Assembly (NCBI GenBank): GCA_023231475.1
Contig: JALJEE010002733.1
Span: forward strand, 62,001 to 126,000
Length of the DNA stretch: 64,000 nucleotides
Source: Seison nebaliae
Lineage: Eukaryota > Rotifera > Pararotatoria > Seisonacea > Seisonidae
Direction: 5' to 3'
In this document: positions 34,628 through 50,700 of the stretch, piece after piece
Position numbering within the stretch: the first letter of the stretch is position 1
How the letters are laid out: the number at the start of each line of letters is the position of its first letter
Notes under the pieces: generated by a model
What the model was told of the DNA's origin: nothing
What the model saw: only the letters and a program-made list of their open reading frames with translations
Databases searched by the model: none
Made by a program: the position numbers and the translations under genes

Positions 34628-36794
34628 TCTTCTCTTTGAAAATGAAAAACAATTTTTCTTTTTTTTTCTCTAACCAAATTTCCTTAATATTCAACTGACT
34701 TCGATAATATGACGTCACCAATTGATGGTAGAGTAGATGTATGAGTCAATACATTCAAATGAAAAATATAAAAATAATTCTATTTTCTCACATCTCCCAT
34801 AGACTTGTATGATCTAATACTTTCATTAAGAAATTCATTAAATTTTCACAGAAGAATTTATTTTATGATTTTCAATCGTGATATTGGAGAAACTATTTCA
34901 CTAAACAATTTTAAATCATTATAACATAAATCTTAAAAAAGTAGAAATAACGAAAAAAATGTTTAAAAGGGATGTTTTTCATGTTGAAATTGAATAATTT
35001 CCGTAGGAAATCTAAAAGAAGAAAATTTATTAATTGAAGAGGATTGAGAAAGATCTCTGTTTGCTTACCATCTTGGGGAGGAGGATAAGTAAAGAAGAAA
35101 CATTTGAGAAGAACGGAGAAAATGCAGAACTTTCGTTTAACGTTAACTGCATAATTTATTCTTCCATCTCTCTACTCTGACGATTGTTTCTAGTTCAGAT
35201 GCAAACATCAATCAACAGAAACTGGTATGAAAAAATAGATTAAGACTGATATAAATGGTATGACCTACTTAATGAGCAAATAATTGTTTTGTATAATTTC
35301 TAAAACGAAAATAAATTTCTATAGTTTCATCCCATCATTCTACTACCCTTTTTTCTTTCTTTAATTAGAATTTATGTAGTTCCTGATTTTAAGTGAATAA
35401 AAATCATAAAAACTTGTTCAATCAAAATATGTTATTCATTCGCATCCCACCTTCTTCTCGAGTACTCATCATAACCATATTCACTTTCTCATGTGTCATT
35501 GATAAATTTCTTAACAGTAAAAAATCGCAATATTTTGTGGAAATATAAAAAATTAATTTATATTTTCATTCATTTTAAATGGAATTTAATTTTTTTCTAC
35601 TTTATACTTAATATTTTAATATTATAAAGATTCTAGGTTGCCGATTACTTTTTCAGATACTATTACTTTCACCCCAAATTACTTTTTCATAATAATTTCT
35701 TATGTTAAAACTCTTCTTTCCATCGAATGCATATAAGAGAAATAAACGATTTTTTATCAAACAGACATATTCATCCGGATAGAGGAAACACAATAAGCAA
35801 TTTTCATATAAATATTAAGAGCAATAGATTAATTGATGAAGTGACCTTCTGTATCTTCGGCATTTTAATCGATTAAGTCCAAAATGAAGGGTTTTACTTA
35901 CTGTTAGGGAAACGGCAACGAAATTAAATTAACCGAAATTTTTCATTTAAAACCTAATAATTAAGTTTCTTTATTTAGGTAGTTTGTTAGCAAATCTAAA
36001 CGACAAAATAGTTATTACTAAACACTTTATACAACATCAAACTAGCAAGGTTGTAAAAATGTTGTATATTGATTAATTCGGTAGGCCATTATTATTATTA
36101 TTATTTTGAAAGAAATTGAATGAATGACAAAAACTGAAATTGGTAAATATTAATTCTTTTCATAGTCTAATTAATAATTCTTAATTTTTAACTTTTTTCT
36201 ATTTTCGTTTTCTTAAATTATGCAATAAAATTCTATTTTCTCCATACATTTTGTCGTTTTTCTCTTTATCGCGTTTGTCCGTTTTTGCAAAAAATAAGGA
36301 AAATGTCTGGCAGGGGTTTTGTCCAAATTTTCAAAATGAACTGATTTTCTTCATTTTCTTAAAAATACATCAGAAGATGGTTTAAAGTTGTAAAAAAAAT
36401 TTCAAGAAAATAGAACCAATATAAGACCCATGTATTTGGGTTCAAAATTGGAGTCTTATGAAAAATTGATTTTTTTAAATATGTTTAACTAAAAAACTCT
36501 TAATTATGATTAAATTTTTGAATAAAATAAAAAGTAGAAATAACTATGTTGTAAAGCATTTCGAGCTCTTTCCAAATATATTAAATTTAAAATGGTAAGT
36601 TCAATATTTCTGGTTTCTACCAGAAAATGAGGTTTAAAAAAAAATGAAAAAATTCGACTGCCGAGTGGATCAACTCCTACAATCTGAACGATAAACGATA
36701 AATGTTAATTCAGAACAGTAAAGAATATGGGTTGTAATGTGTTACTGGGGATCTTGGGAAGATGTTATTTGTTTAGAAAAAACCTAACAAAAAG

Positions 36795-36860
36795 TTGAGA
36801 ACTGCCATACCTATTGTGGTAACCGTTTCGTTATTCTCCTCTCAAAACGGCAGTTCTCAA
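36795..36860. repeat. Inverted repeat with 12-bp perfect arms
   Basis: TTGAGAACTGCC (36795-36806) is repeated as its exact complement GGCAGTTCTCAA (36849-36860) around 42 bp. It lies in the stretch of altered composition and could be a decayed element end or a structured RNA stem. Confidence 0.55.
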
Positions 36861-39800
36861 ATTTGAACCTTATAAATATTATTGCGATAATTCTCAGTTT
36901 GAAAATAATTTTTTTTTGAATTTAGTTACATCTACGATTAGAAAGCCGATTTAACTAACAATTGTAAAACTAACGTGTTAAAAAAAACTAGGATTGTAAG
37001 TAATATTTCGTAGTTTGAACTATTATTTTAATTCTCATCGAAGAAGATTTACTCTAAGTTGGAGAAGCTTGATAGTGGCGTTAGGTAAAATGAAGGAATA
37101 TTTAGATCGAAAACATTAACAAATATGCAGAAAACATGGTTCTTATCTGAAAGAGTAGTTTATTATATCACTAATTTAATATACAGTATTTAATATTGTA
37201 TTTAATATAACATACCTTATAAACTTCAGATGTTCTGCTTGCGAATTATCTACTTCCTTTTTTCGAGTCACAATCTTTTCGCCGTACATTGAATTGAATT
37301 CGAATAAAAAAAATAAAAAAATTAAAAAAAATTTATTTCTTAGAATTGGGGAATTTCTAAATAGTATCTAATTTTATTTAACAAGATTATTAAAATTTGA
37401 CCGATTTCCGAGTAATTAAGTTCTTAATTAAGCAAATATTTCCGATTTTCAAACGGATGTTTCATGAGGTTGATAGAGAGTTGGTTTGAATAACGATTTC
37501 ATATTAATGATTATTTGAGTTTTAAACGACATTTCTTAGTAGCATTAAAAATAGTAAGGAATTTACTAAATAGCCATTATGGGAAATCGAGGGAAGATAC
37601 ATAGAGATCTTGTGGAAAACATTAAATATGACTCGGAAAAGAATTCATTTGTACACGATTAAGCACACAGTTCTATGGTTGGTATGATGGGATGTATATA
37701 GAATGAGGAGAAGTATTTAAGAGATAAATGATCGAAATATGAGAAATTTCGACTGATCTCCACACAGTATCTTCACTAAACGAAGAAAATATGTATGTTT
37801 TCTGAAAGAATTCACAAAATTGATAAGTTTTAATATCGGACGTTATTGTTGTTATTTTAAACATTCTTTCCTCTTCAATTCATTTGAAGAAAGTTAATGG
37901 ACGTCGAATAAAAATTAATTAAGCTACTGCATGAAATATAGTAGTATGAGAAAATATTTATGATCATTTCTTCTTTTCTCATCCATCGTTTTCGTAAATA
38001 AATGCTTATTTTAGATCTGAATAACTTTAGGCCTAATCTTATATCAACGTGTATTTCTACCGAACACACGATAAATTACGGTTAAATTCTTTATTTGAAC
38101 ATTTTAATACATTTGTAATTTTATGATGATAAATTCCACAAAACAATTGTTATCACCATTGATAAATTGTTGTTCTTCTTGTTGCTGCTGTTTGTTAGGA
38201 CACCGTTCGTTTTAGTTCGAAGTAGTTATAATAATTGATAATTTTAAAGGAAAATGGATCAAATAACAATTTTGTTTTGTTTGTTAGGATGACTAGTAGG
38301 TGGTTTTTTTTGGAGAGAATGGAAAAATATGGAATCATTCCAATGAAATGACTAAATGGAATTAATTATTCGTGTTTGATATTCTTCCCTCGCACTACCA
38401 CCTAATAATTGATAGACTTGTCCATTTTCATTTCATAGTTTTAGTATTTATAATAATTGTCCCGTTCGCTGATGATAATGATACAATAGAAACAAAACAG
38501 TATATTTTGCCGCCATTCTTCATGTTTATATACATTCCATTTTCCATATATTTCATTCATCAACATATCGATAATTGTTGTGAACCATGGCTAGTTCTAA
38601 CCGTAATACTGATGTTATTATTATGATTGTTCTTATTCTCTTTCACTCATTTATTCATAGGCCATCACTCATTCAGTCAATCATTTCTCATCTATGCTTC
38701 ACCCATACACACAGTAACAGATGGTAACAATACATGGCAACTGTGATCAACAATGTTCTAATTCCTCTCATTCATCATATCAATTTCTTTTCGGACTTCT
38801 TCTCATCCGCTACTTTTTACCATCCTCTCACTTACAGGTTCTCTGTTCCTCCATAAATATTTAGTTCTTCTTTTACACAACTTCCATGCAGTCAACACCG
38901 GCCTGTTGGGATATCTTTTACGAGTCAAATATGTAACATTCATCACGGCAAAATTTAAACGATCACTCTCATTCAGTGACCACGTATGTATACCTTACAT
39001 TTCACATAGCAGCATGACTACATGGAACCTTATCAAGAATTGTCACAACAAACGACCTCTACATAAATTTTATAGGACCAATATGAATAAATTTGTATAA
39101 ATATAATTCGTTTCTTTTTTTCAAACGAAATATTTCACTTATCTCTATTTGCCTACTGGATATGTGTTTCATATTCATAAATATACATGTTTATCAACAT
39201 CCATTTAAATACATACCGACAGTCAGATATCTCGATTGACACATGTGAGAACTACTTCTCCTAAATGTAATACGACATTCAAATTTTCATATGGTGTTTA
39301 CACTCAATTATCATATCAGGACTGAATCAAAAAAAAAATAATGAACATCATCCCGATAATAACGAAAAAGAAAGAACAACAACGACATTAAATTATCTTC
39401 ATCATTTTTTATTGTCATGATCATTATGATCATTTATATTGAATAGAATAAAAAAATACATCAGAACAATTGTCAATTGAATAGAAAATTGAAATGAAAA
39501 TTTCACGAAAATTTTTCCCTTTTCTTCCAGACATTTTTCAAATTAAAAGTAATTAATGTTGCCATGATGTTGTTCAATAACCTGTTAACTTTCTAATTCG
39601 TTTTCTTTCAAGGTTAACATCTGGTTATTTATATATTCACCTTCTAGATCAACTACACATTTATATGAACAGAAATAGCAATAGCTACTACTGTTGGTTG
39701 TGGTCGTACATGAAATAATTTTAATATCTAGCGCGACTCTTTTCTCATTTACAATCAATTTCATTAAAATAAAACGTATTTTATGCAAATAATCTGAATT

Positions 39801-42800
39801 TCAACGTTATATCATCTTCTATTATGATTATGTAAAGAACAAGAACAATTTTTATTGATAGACGATATTTATTAGATTTGTCTTAATTGGCGATAACAGT
39901 GAATATCTGATAAGAGATTATGATGAAAATGATTGATGAAAATGATGATTGTGATATAATTAAGTTTTTGCAAATTGTTTATTTCAATTAGCCTTTATAA
40001 GATTTAGCTAATCGAAGAAGATGTCATAACTTCTGAGTTCATCTTCATTAATCTTCCGAACAAAGGAAAATAATATAAGTGATGGGAAGATGGCGATAAT
40101 CATGATTATTATAATTATGATAAGTAGAATAATAAAGGGGAAATAATAAGTGTAATTAATGTTTGTAGTTGAATGAAAATAATGAAAAGATGGTAGATGA
40201 CGTACTTTCTTTTTACTTTTTTTCTATGTCGATTCATACGTTGAACGAAATAAACGATAATCGTTAATTGTTTCTTGATGTTATCGATAAAATAGAGAGG
40301 AATGAAATGAAATAAAAGAAAATAGCATAATGGGACAAGAAAAAAAAGTAATGCGAATGTCCATTCTTTTTTGTTTTCAATGTTCATCTTATCTCAATGA
40401 TTTCTCCGGATCCTCAGGTCTCCCCTCACCGCCCTCCACCTCGATACGCCACCTTTTTCCTACTGCTGAAATAATTTCTTTATTCTTTTTTTTTTCTTCA
40501 TTCCTACACTCTAAATTTCTTTTTTTTTACAACGTTTTTCGATTGTCATTGAAAAATTAATTAAAATTGTCAATGAAAATTTTTGAGAGGTAAAACGATT
40601 AAGTGACCGATCATACATTTTTTCGTTTCTTTCATAATGAACTTTTTCCAATTAACTTATTTTCTACATTACGCCTCAATTTTTATGCATAACACAAAAT
40701 TGAATAATAATTAAGTAAATTTATTAAACGTTAAGAATTTATATTGTTAGAGCTTTAAAAAGTTCAACTTGATGGTATATCGGCAATATAATCGATTCCG
40801 TTGTTGACAAAGTCTGCCTGTACCTTTGATAAGATGTTACGGATATGTTAATAGCGATTTATTCTTAGTTTATGCCATCTTTTCTAAGGTGACGATCATG
40901 TTCTTTAATATTAGAAAGGAGAAGCATTTGATGAATTGAAAGGAAGGAAGAATAGATGGAGAATAATAAAATTAGAGATGATGAAGGAAAAGAATAATCA
41001 TGAACATTTTCCGCAAATAATTTATTCGTTAACAGATATGGAGACTGAGGGTGATGATGATGATGATGGAAGTGAGTTAATGTGGAAGTTGAGTGAATTG
41101 ATATAAAAAAAGGAAAGAAACGAAGTCGTATGAATATAGAATAGTAGCACATCTGGTAACGATACGCATATAGGGTCGGTGAATTGAGGAAGAACTTAAT
41201 TAAAGAAATAAGCGAATAATAAAAGAAAAAGAAGTCGCATTGCTCGACTATTAATTCATTATCATTCTTTCGCACGTCCTTCCACTTTTTCATCAATTTC
41301 CTTTTTCTCAGTGCTCCAAAAATTTTCTTAATTTCCATTAATTTATTTAAAGAATTAAATTTGGTTCATCGCTCTATTTAGCTAATCTCCCTCCCGAAAC
41401 ATAACAACAGAAACTTAATGTTTATTTGTAACATATTTCATCACCTTAAGGAAGATTGATTAATTTTTATGGAAACTATCCAAAAAAATGAGAATATAAT
41501 AGATTATCCAGAAATCATGTCATGTTCGTGATATGACTTTTAACTTTTACGCTAAAATATAAACTTATCATTTTTATTATTATCTCGGTTTTTATCGAAA
41601 TTTTATTATGAAAATAAGTTATAAAGGAAACAGGGTAACTAACAACCCTAATCAGATAACATCATTTAACAAAAGTTTAAGAATCTAGGAACTTTCATCC
41701 GAATGGAGATTTCCCAACGATATTCGTACAAAAGTCAAATGACGAGTTTCCATGTTAGGATAAATATTTATATTCCAAAGAGAGACATCTCATATATATT
41801 AATAGTAAAATGATTGTACTAGAGAGATTTCTTAACTAACTAAATTTTTCAATAATTTTATTTTTTTTCCGTGATAAAAATTTCTCAATTATATTTTTAG
41901 GATCTCTTCCATTAACGTTAAAATTCCAAATCAGTTTAAGTATCTACACAATAGTATCTATTACGTTTGAAATTTTATTTTGTTAGTAAATATCGACAAT
42001 TTTATTTGAAAACAGTTTGAATTAATTGAGAAATAGTGATTCCATTATAAAAATATTGTTCAATTACGCTTTTTGACGTAGCAATTTCGTAGATAATACC
42101 TCCAATATATTTATGGATGGATCATCAGTTGCTAATATTTTCCTTCAGCTTCGTGAGTGTAATCGGCTTCATGATTTCTTTTTCATCTGGATGGAAGGTT
42201 ATGTTTCCCCTTTTCGACACCAACCAGATGATCATTTGTTTTCAATGGTTTTTTACGTTGTGTCTGTTTTCGTCGACATGAGGAATAAAACAATCTTTTT
42301 TTATTCTTATTATACCTGTTTTTATGAAATGAGAACTGTTTAGAAACCAATTACATTTCCATTTTTTGTGAAACATGTGGTAAAATGGTGGACAATTGTC
42401 CCGTTTATTGATATGGTCAATATTAAAAAGATATGGTTTATTAACTGTCAAAAATAAGATTACCGTTATACCATAAAGTTGTGACACTAAAAATTTTAAG
42501 TTTTGAACCAAAAATTATAGTACTGTAAATCAATTTCAGAGAGGTATTTTCGGGAATTATTAAAATTATCCAAAAATAAGAGTGTCTTTAAATTAAAGTT
42601 GAGATTTGTTCAAATCTTAATATTGTAATAAATTTCTAATATTTATCTCCGCATTGTGGAAATGCTGGAAAAGTTCTTGTTGGATTAACGGTTATGAGAG
42701 ATTGGTTTGTAATCTTTGAGATTGAACCATTAACTCAAATCCATCATTCAACTATAATACAATTCGATAGTATTGAGAATGGTGTTGGGGTTTATAAGTC

Positions 42801-45800
42801 TTCTCCTGAGAAATAACCATATCGTCTGTATAGGAATGAAACATCTGAAAGAAATTAAAATGATTGTTAATTTTACATAATATATATTCCAATTAAAACA
42901 AATCTCACAAGTCAGTTTAATATGTATAAATTCGATTTGATGAGGAAATTTATTTATATGTTATATAAATAGATATTTATAGATATTTCCTTTATGAACA
43001 TAAGCGAATATGTATATACAGTATATTAGCATCTCTCAGAATTTACCCACTATAATACATACTAACAGAATGGTATATCTTTTTTGAGCTATCGATACTT
43101 GAGTTATTCTATTGATCAATGAAAAACAATACGAATTTAGCAATAACTGATTGAAGAATAAGATATAATGTAATAGAATATTTGCATGGAAAACGGATCC
43201 GTTCCTCCATTACCTTCAGGGTTGGAAGGAATGGTAGAAAATAGGTAGAAAATTGTTTTGATATTTCAAGTTTAAATCCGTTTTTCAACTTATTTTTTAA
43301 ACAATGTAAATTTCTGCACCGCTTTTTTCCCGTGTTGATGGGAACGAAATATGGGAGAAATATTCTATTGGTTTATTTTGTTTCTATTCTTTTTTTACAT
43401 ATAATCGATTAACAAATATCGATAAAAAATTATTATTGACATAATGTTACTTCTAAACCAAATGAGAACGATAACTTAAGAAGAAAGGTTTTATAAACTT
43501 ATTTAACCTTTCTATCCTTTTGACAAGGACGAGAATTACGAGATAATAAATTAAAATCCTTCTTTTGAGCGTACTTTCTCGAATCTTTCATTTCTGTCAC
43601 CTGTCATCATGATCAGTTTTGATGATGATAATCAAAAATTTTAACTAACAATTCTACTGTCAAATAAACAATAACAATGGTTTTCACTGTCAATTTGATC
43701 GTATTGAAACTTTTATACTAAGTTTCAATAATCAATTTTTATTCAATTACATAATCACTTTATCATCCATTTCATTTGTCAACAATTCAACTGATCAACC
43801 TAATATTTTTTATCATCTTTCTTCCTAGTTTATTTCTTCAAATAAATTTCTAAGGAAAATAAAATTTCATATATAATTCATAAAATCACTTTCATCATGT
43901 GAATCATATCATGATATGAACATTTTTTGAAATTTATAAATTTTCAATACAAAAAAACAACATTTCATTTTCCTTCAATAATTTTACCGATATTCCATTG
44001 AATTATGCAAATCAATATGATGTTACAGTAGCGAATTAATTAGATTGGATTTAAAAATAATATTTGAGAACCGTAAAAAACGAAGAAAATTTATTTGAGA
44101 CTTGTTTTTTTTTTCTCATTAGACTGATGTTTTTTCTTATAATTGTTTCATCTTAATTGATATGCAGGAATATGAATTGTTTATAAATGAAGAAGAAATT
44201 AAGAAAAAGTGAAAATTATCCGCCATATAAATAATTTGGTAATAGATAGAGTATATTATGACAGAGTATCGATGGATGACATACGAGAGAAAAGATTCTT
44301 TTATTCCATCGACCATTTTTCCTCATCTCCCATATTATAAATATTGACAATTGATAATGAATGAGTTATGCCACTTATTTTTGCGGTTATTTCTCTTCCA
44401 CACTAGAATGCATTAGAAATAGTCAAACAAAAATAATTTCCTTTATTCTCATTCCAACTATTGACATTTATCAATTTTCTTTATTCTCATCTTTAATTTG
44501 ACAGGAATGATGTTCAGCATCTACGTCTCCTACCATGCACGAGTACTACTCGACAATTTCATTAACTTTATTACTTTATTTGGGGGAGAGCGAACGTTGT
44601 AATTATTTACAATGTTTTTCTTCTTCTTTTTTTTTCAAAAACTATTTTTACCCTAATTCGAATGAGAGACAAGTTGTATATTTTCGGTATTAACCGCATA
44701 TCATATGACAAGTTTTCCTCGAAGAAATTGTTTCTTGTTCGTCCCAAGATATAAAACAATCCGAATGTTAGAGAAGTGATTGTTCGATTTCCCGAAATGG
44801 AAAACTATTTACTATCTGTTAAGTCACGACCGGAAAATTAAAATTAAAGAGATCAAACCGATGGTTTCGTTCGATACCTTTTTCAACCGATAGTAAGTAC
44901 GACGACAGAAGTGAAAGTGTGAATGAGACGAAAAAGACCAAAAATTCGATTTGACAACGTGCTCATTGGAGCAACAGGTCACCGACAACCTGGGTAATTT
45001 GTTGTATATCAAATGGAATATTTCATGAAGAAAATGGACGACTACTATTACCACCACTGTAGTCCTATTAGATATTGATGGAGGAAAAGACGATTTATAT
45101 CGAAACAATGGTTCGTCACATTTCTATTCATTTGAGATTACATAGTAGTAGGTTGCGATTTAGGAATTAATGATTATTTGATATCGTTTTATTATATGTT
45201 CTCGTTCATTCGTTCATTTATGAATAAATAAATGTCGAGAATATGAATGTTGTTATGAATATAAACAGTAGTTTTTTATTCGTCTGCATCCATGTAACTG
45301 ACGAGAATGGTAATGTTTCCCTTTGAACTATCTATTATGTGTACGGTCACCTTATTTTGTTTATATTGAAGCGCGCTAAATATCGAACAAACAAATAATT
45401 GAATGTCGAATTGATGAGTGAGGAATGTTTGGTGCAACGTTTTAACATTCACTACGTCTTTCAATTGAACATTTCAAACTGTTTCTGAAATCAATTCTAC
45501 TATGAGTACACATATTTGGAAAGTGATTCCGTTTGAAAGAGAATTATGTAATAATTATTCTTAATTAAACATAATAATATTAGGAAATCAGATAAGAAAT
45601 GAGATATTATTATTTTATTTTTTCTTATGACTTCCTGTCCACTTCTCTCACACCTAACATCCAGTCGAACATCAGTCTGTTCCTTCAATAATGTCCATAC
45701 AACTCCACGATAGGGACATTAAATAATATAATAATGTATCTCCGACAACGAGTGGTTTGAACGTAAATTAAAAATAAATTAACTCAACGGGTTAGTTAGA

Positions 45801-47722
45801 TGGTATTGCGAAAAAATTTATTTATTATGTAATTTCGATTCATATCAATACATTGTCTACATGGAAACATCTACCTATCGAAATATATTGTGGTCTCTAT
45901 TGCTCATACGAATTATTTTTATTAATCTGTTTTCTTTTCATCAAATGCTAAAATAAACCACAGAATATATTCCTTTAAAAAATATGGTGATCATTCATCA
46001 TTTGAAGTAGAGGTTAGACGAATCATGAGTACATATTTCCATATTATGCATCACTATTGCAACCACGTAAGTGCAGTCGATGCAAATGTAATAAGAGTCG
46101 ATTCATTCATAAATATGAATTCCTCTTCCAACCTGATATATGTTCACCATATGAAGGCGATATGCTATGAGTAAATAGGAAAAGTATCGTTGTTTTTTTT
46201 ACCCACCAAAAGAATGTTTGACCATTCGCTATTTTTCGACGATAATGCTACCACGTTAACTTAAACTTTCCTTTCAGTTGTTGTTTATTAATAATTCGTT
46301 TTAAATATTCTCTCTCTATTTTCTCCCACAAAAAATCGCACTTCATTTTTGTGTTTATTAAAAGAAAGAAAGATTATGGAATGTTGAAGATTCTTATTAG
46401 GAAATTCCTCGATTATTTTCATTTTTCACGATAATGTTATGTCGTTGAAAATGTTTGTGGTTATTCTTTCAAAATATTTCCTCCTTCTTCATAATCGTGC
46501 TAGATTCGACTCATCATTCTTTGATCTTTTTCAAATTATTCTCAGCTAACTTCCTCATCAATTAAACAATTATAATTTAAGAATTATCATTTATGATTAC
46601 GTTTTTTCGTCTTAATCAGAAACTAGTACGAAACACTCTATTAGACGAGAGACGATGGGGAGAAGATAATGAACGAAAAGATGATTATCCACTAGCACCT
46701 ATCACCTTCAACCTCTCACAGCCAAAAAACCAGAGGAAAGAGGAAGTATTTATGATGATTTTATTGGTTTTACTTTCATTAGGCGGAAAATTAAATTTTT
46801 GCTTTATATTCGCATTTTCCGACCACATTTACTCGTCCCTTTTGAAGGGAAGTGGCCCATCGTCTTAAGCAATTTTCTCTTTATTTTTCACTCCTCTTAT
46901 TTCCATTATTTTCCAAATGATTTTTACTGAACTAGCCAATATTCTTCAATCAATTTATTAATTAACATTATCAACATTCCTTAAAATTTGTTCCTGATAC
47001 TGCATTTAATTTAACAGTAAAAGAAGGTAAAAATATAATTTGGTTTGAAGAAATTCTGATGAATAATATCATATACCATAAAAGTTTCTTCCAAAACTCT
47101 TTTAGAAATCAACTTATAATCAATATTGGAAAAAAAAGAGGATATGTTTGAACTTTTCATTTTGTTCGTACGACATTTGGACATCTTTCATATATCTATG
47201 GGGAGAAAGTTTTTCTGATTCATTCCAATTCGTTATGGGAAGGAAAGAATTGGACTGAGAAATGAATGATGAATGATTCCAAATATCAAATGAGATGTCT
47301 AATTATAATTTATTTTATTTCTTTATTTATTATCTCATTCATGTTGCCAAAAAATTGTTACGTCATCATAATTCTTTATCATGTTCAATTGTTGTTCCGT
47401 TTTCTCATTAGTCATAGAAATGAAAAAGAAATTTCCTTTTTTTTTGAACCATCAAAAGAAGATTTATTTATGTCGAGCATACTAATACTATCATTGACAT
47501 GCGGCAAACTCTTTACAATACCACCCTTCCTATTTCTCTTATCGTTTTATCATTTATTTGAATTGATGAATTTCCAAAGAATAATCTTTTATATTTTTTA
47601 TGAACGGTGAAGAAGTGTTTGTGCTTCTCATGTTCATTCAATGATCTGTTCTTTCTTAATGAGAAATAATTGATTATTATATAATTTTGAACAAAAGTTC
47701 TATTATAAGAATTTCTCGCCTT

Positions 47723-47736
47723 GTTGCCATGGTTAC
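47723..47736 (+). promoter_or_regulatory. X-box-like motif, one mismatch
   Basis: GTTGCCATGGTTAC fits RYYNYYATRRNRAC at all but one position. It is 11.7 kb upstream of the laminin-G start codon. Confidence 0.3.
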
Positions 47737-50700
47737 CAAGTCTTTATTCATTCATTTCAAATTGAATGATGATACGAAGATATTTAAATGAACTTGTTAA
47801 ATATATATCTTCCGTTTCAAACGGAAACAATTTTATGTAATTCGTTTATGGAAGGAGGAGAGGATACCTGATCAGATACAAAATATTCCGCCATAACGGT
47901 AAATACGTTTCTTCTTAAATCTCTCGGTTACGTCAAGACCACATTAACTGCATAATTAGTTCTTGTTGGATGAAAATCGGATAGTTCTTATTCCACTCCT
48001 ACAACGGCTTTGTGGTTCATTGCACATTTGGGAATTATATAGACGAAACGAAAGGAGAAAATAAAAGAAACTTCTCAAAGAAGATTCCACCTTATTCGTG
48101 AACAAAATTCTTATTATAGTATTGTAGTATTTTATATGTAATTGATACATTTCACTAATGTTTGATGTATGTGATCTGACGTGATTGGGAGAATGTTTCA
48201 TTTCGATAATTCTCATTAAAATGGATCATCTCTTCAACAATTTCTTCCAGTTATTTCTTCGAGATCTCTCCTTTCTTCTTTTCCACTGCAATTCCTATCT
48301 AAACAGTTTACTCTCAACTGAAACTTATTTGTTTAACTTAACTTCGTCAAGAAATCAAATCGATTTCCATCGAATGAAATATCGAACTCTATTCTTTCTT
48401 TAGCACTCTATCCACCTGTCAATACTTCTCAATTGTTTTCATTTACTAAAAAATTTACTTAAATTTTTTTTAGAACTTCATTTAAAACAAAAACTTTTTG
48501 GAATTTAAATATTCCAATTAATCTACGTAACAATTTATTTGGTGATGCAATTGAATGACAGATAATCATAAGAATTTTTTTGAATTTATATTGTTTTCTT
48601 ATGAGAATAAATATCTTTCCTTATTGAATTATAAAGTTATTGAGTTTATTTATTGAACTTCTATTAACAAATCAGTATTGCTTGGAGAGATGCTGTTGTT
48701 GTTTGATTAAGTGGGACAATTCGTATATGGAAGTGGATCGATTTGAGTAGAGTGTAATAATCAATGTAATAATAGGAATCAATGAATATATCGATTGTTC
48801 GATGGATCGATTTGTTTTAATTTAATTCTTTCTTCGCCTCACACAATTCTTCTGATTGTTACGAGTCAAAAAGAAGAAGAACGATTAATCTGCACTCAAT
48901 TTCCGCATATTATTTGATGGACGTGTAAGTTCAAATCAGATATTCGCCTTATGAGAAAATTAACCATAAGATTGAAGAAAAATAAACGGAATTAACTGTG
49001 AGATAAGAATGAATGATGCAATCGGAAAAAATGGAAATTATCATTCTTTTGTTATGAAACGATAAAGAATCTTAATTCAGATAAAGAATAGTATGTGGCA
49101 CTGCTCCTGATTCCACATAACAACTTAATTATTGTACATCGTGTCATTGTTAATTGACAACTATTATTTGTCGATGTTTTATTGTAAAATCAGAATTCTT
49201 TCAATTCATTTCACCATCTCCCTACAATTGTGTTAACCAAAATATTAATGGGAAATAGATCTACTATCCTTCGATTACTAACTACGTAAATGACGTACAT
49301 GAAAAAGAATTCATTAGAATTACATCGAAAGTATTTGGGGAGTGGTGGAAATTAAATCATATTATTCCCAATAATGAATGATAAAGTGGTAGCAGTGGCA
49401 TGAGTAATAGTAGTAGTTCCTTTATTTCGTCTTCGAGGAATTTCAACAAGTTTTCCAGGAAAACTCTTCCTTTTTCTCCTCCTGCTCTACATCATCCTCT
49501 CTTGTAGTCTATCGACTTCATTAATTCCAACACATTCCTTTCCTTTCCCTTCATTTTCGAGTGGCGCAAAAATAAAAATTAATAATAATTAGTCGATTCC
49601 TTTCGTCCTCTATGCCAATAAGAAAACGGTGCTGATGTGGTGGTAGTAGTCGACACAACTCTAGTCTAATCGGCAATTTGATAGATTAACAAATATTTGA
49701 CAAATATCAATCATATTTCCGTCTTTCTCTACCACCAACCAATTCTTCTCTGGCCCCTCACCATTACTAACTGCTAGCGTTGGAAAAAAGCCACATAATT
49801 GCGTGATAATAGCCAGATGGATTGAATCGTTTCTTGTTCGGCGAAAAAAGAATGACGATAATAATTAATAGATAAATTTAATCATGTTCTGTTTGTGTCA
49901 TACAACACAATTGTGTACAAGTTAGAAATGAGAAAATGTAAAGAGTTAAATTAATGATCATTTATTATGTCATTAAAGTGCTAAAGAAAGTGATTAATGA
50001 GCAAAGATTATTTCCCAATCTTCAACTGCTCATTTTTAGTTTGTTCCTTTCAAATTTCTGTGAAGATTTCTTTTCCTTTTGGTTCTTCTTTCACAAATTG
50101 ACAATTAAACGTTTCTTTTTTGTCTTATTAGCTAACGAACTCATCATATCATATCATATGTTGTTATATTGTGATGGATGACATTTGCGGAGACAATTGT
50201 TTATAAAATAACAACGATCGTATGACAATATTCTATCGATATTACGTTTTTCTTTTTATTTATATATCACAATCTCATTTTTAGTGATTTACAGGTATTC
50301 TCCTTTCATTTCCATTCATTCATTTTAACATTTACACTTGTGTTGCATATATCGTCAAAATGATAAGTTTACTGGATTATTCTAATCGATGTAAGATAGT
50401 GAGATATAAATTATTTCAAATGTCCGAAAACTAAATTTTGTGAAGAGGAAGTTTTTTTTTCGTTCATAACGTGAATTTGAAGTGAGATTTCAATTTTAAT
50501 TATGTTTCACCTTAATCATTCTCGTCAAAAACATTAACATTACTCATAAGTGTTAATTTGAATTTACTTTTATATTCCCAGTGGTTCATCGTTGCTAGTA
50601 TAAGATGAGTTTATAATTCAGAGACGTATAATAATATCATTATCCGTCTTCTTTCCATTTTTCTTCAAACTTTCATTACTCTATCCGATGTGACTAGTTC

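Noticed and set aside
40865-41338. 157-residue minus-strand ORF in the large desert
   Set aside because: Phe/Ser/His-rich with a His run from a CAT repeat; no homology recognised and its neighbours are non-coding.
47266-47610. 114-residue hydrophobic ORF that could be a membrane receptor fragment
   Set aside because: The hydrophobicity follows from T-rich sequence; there is no conserved motif, no partner exon and no codon bias like the real genes.
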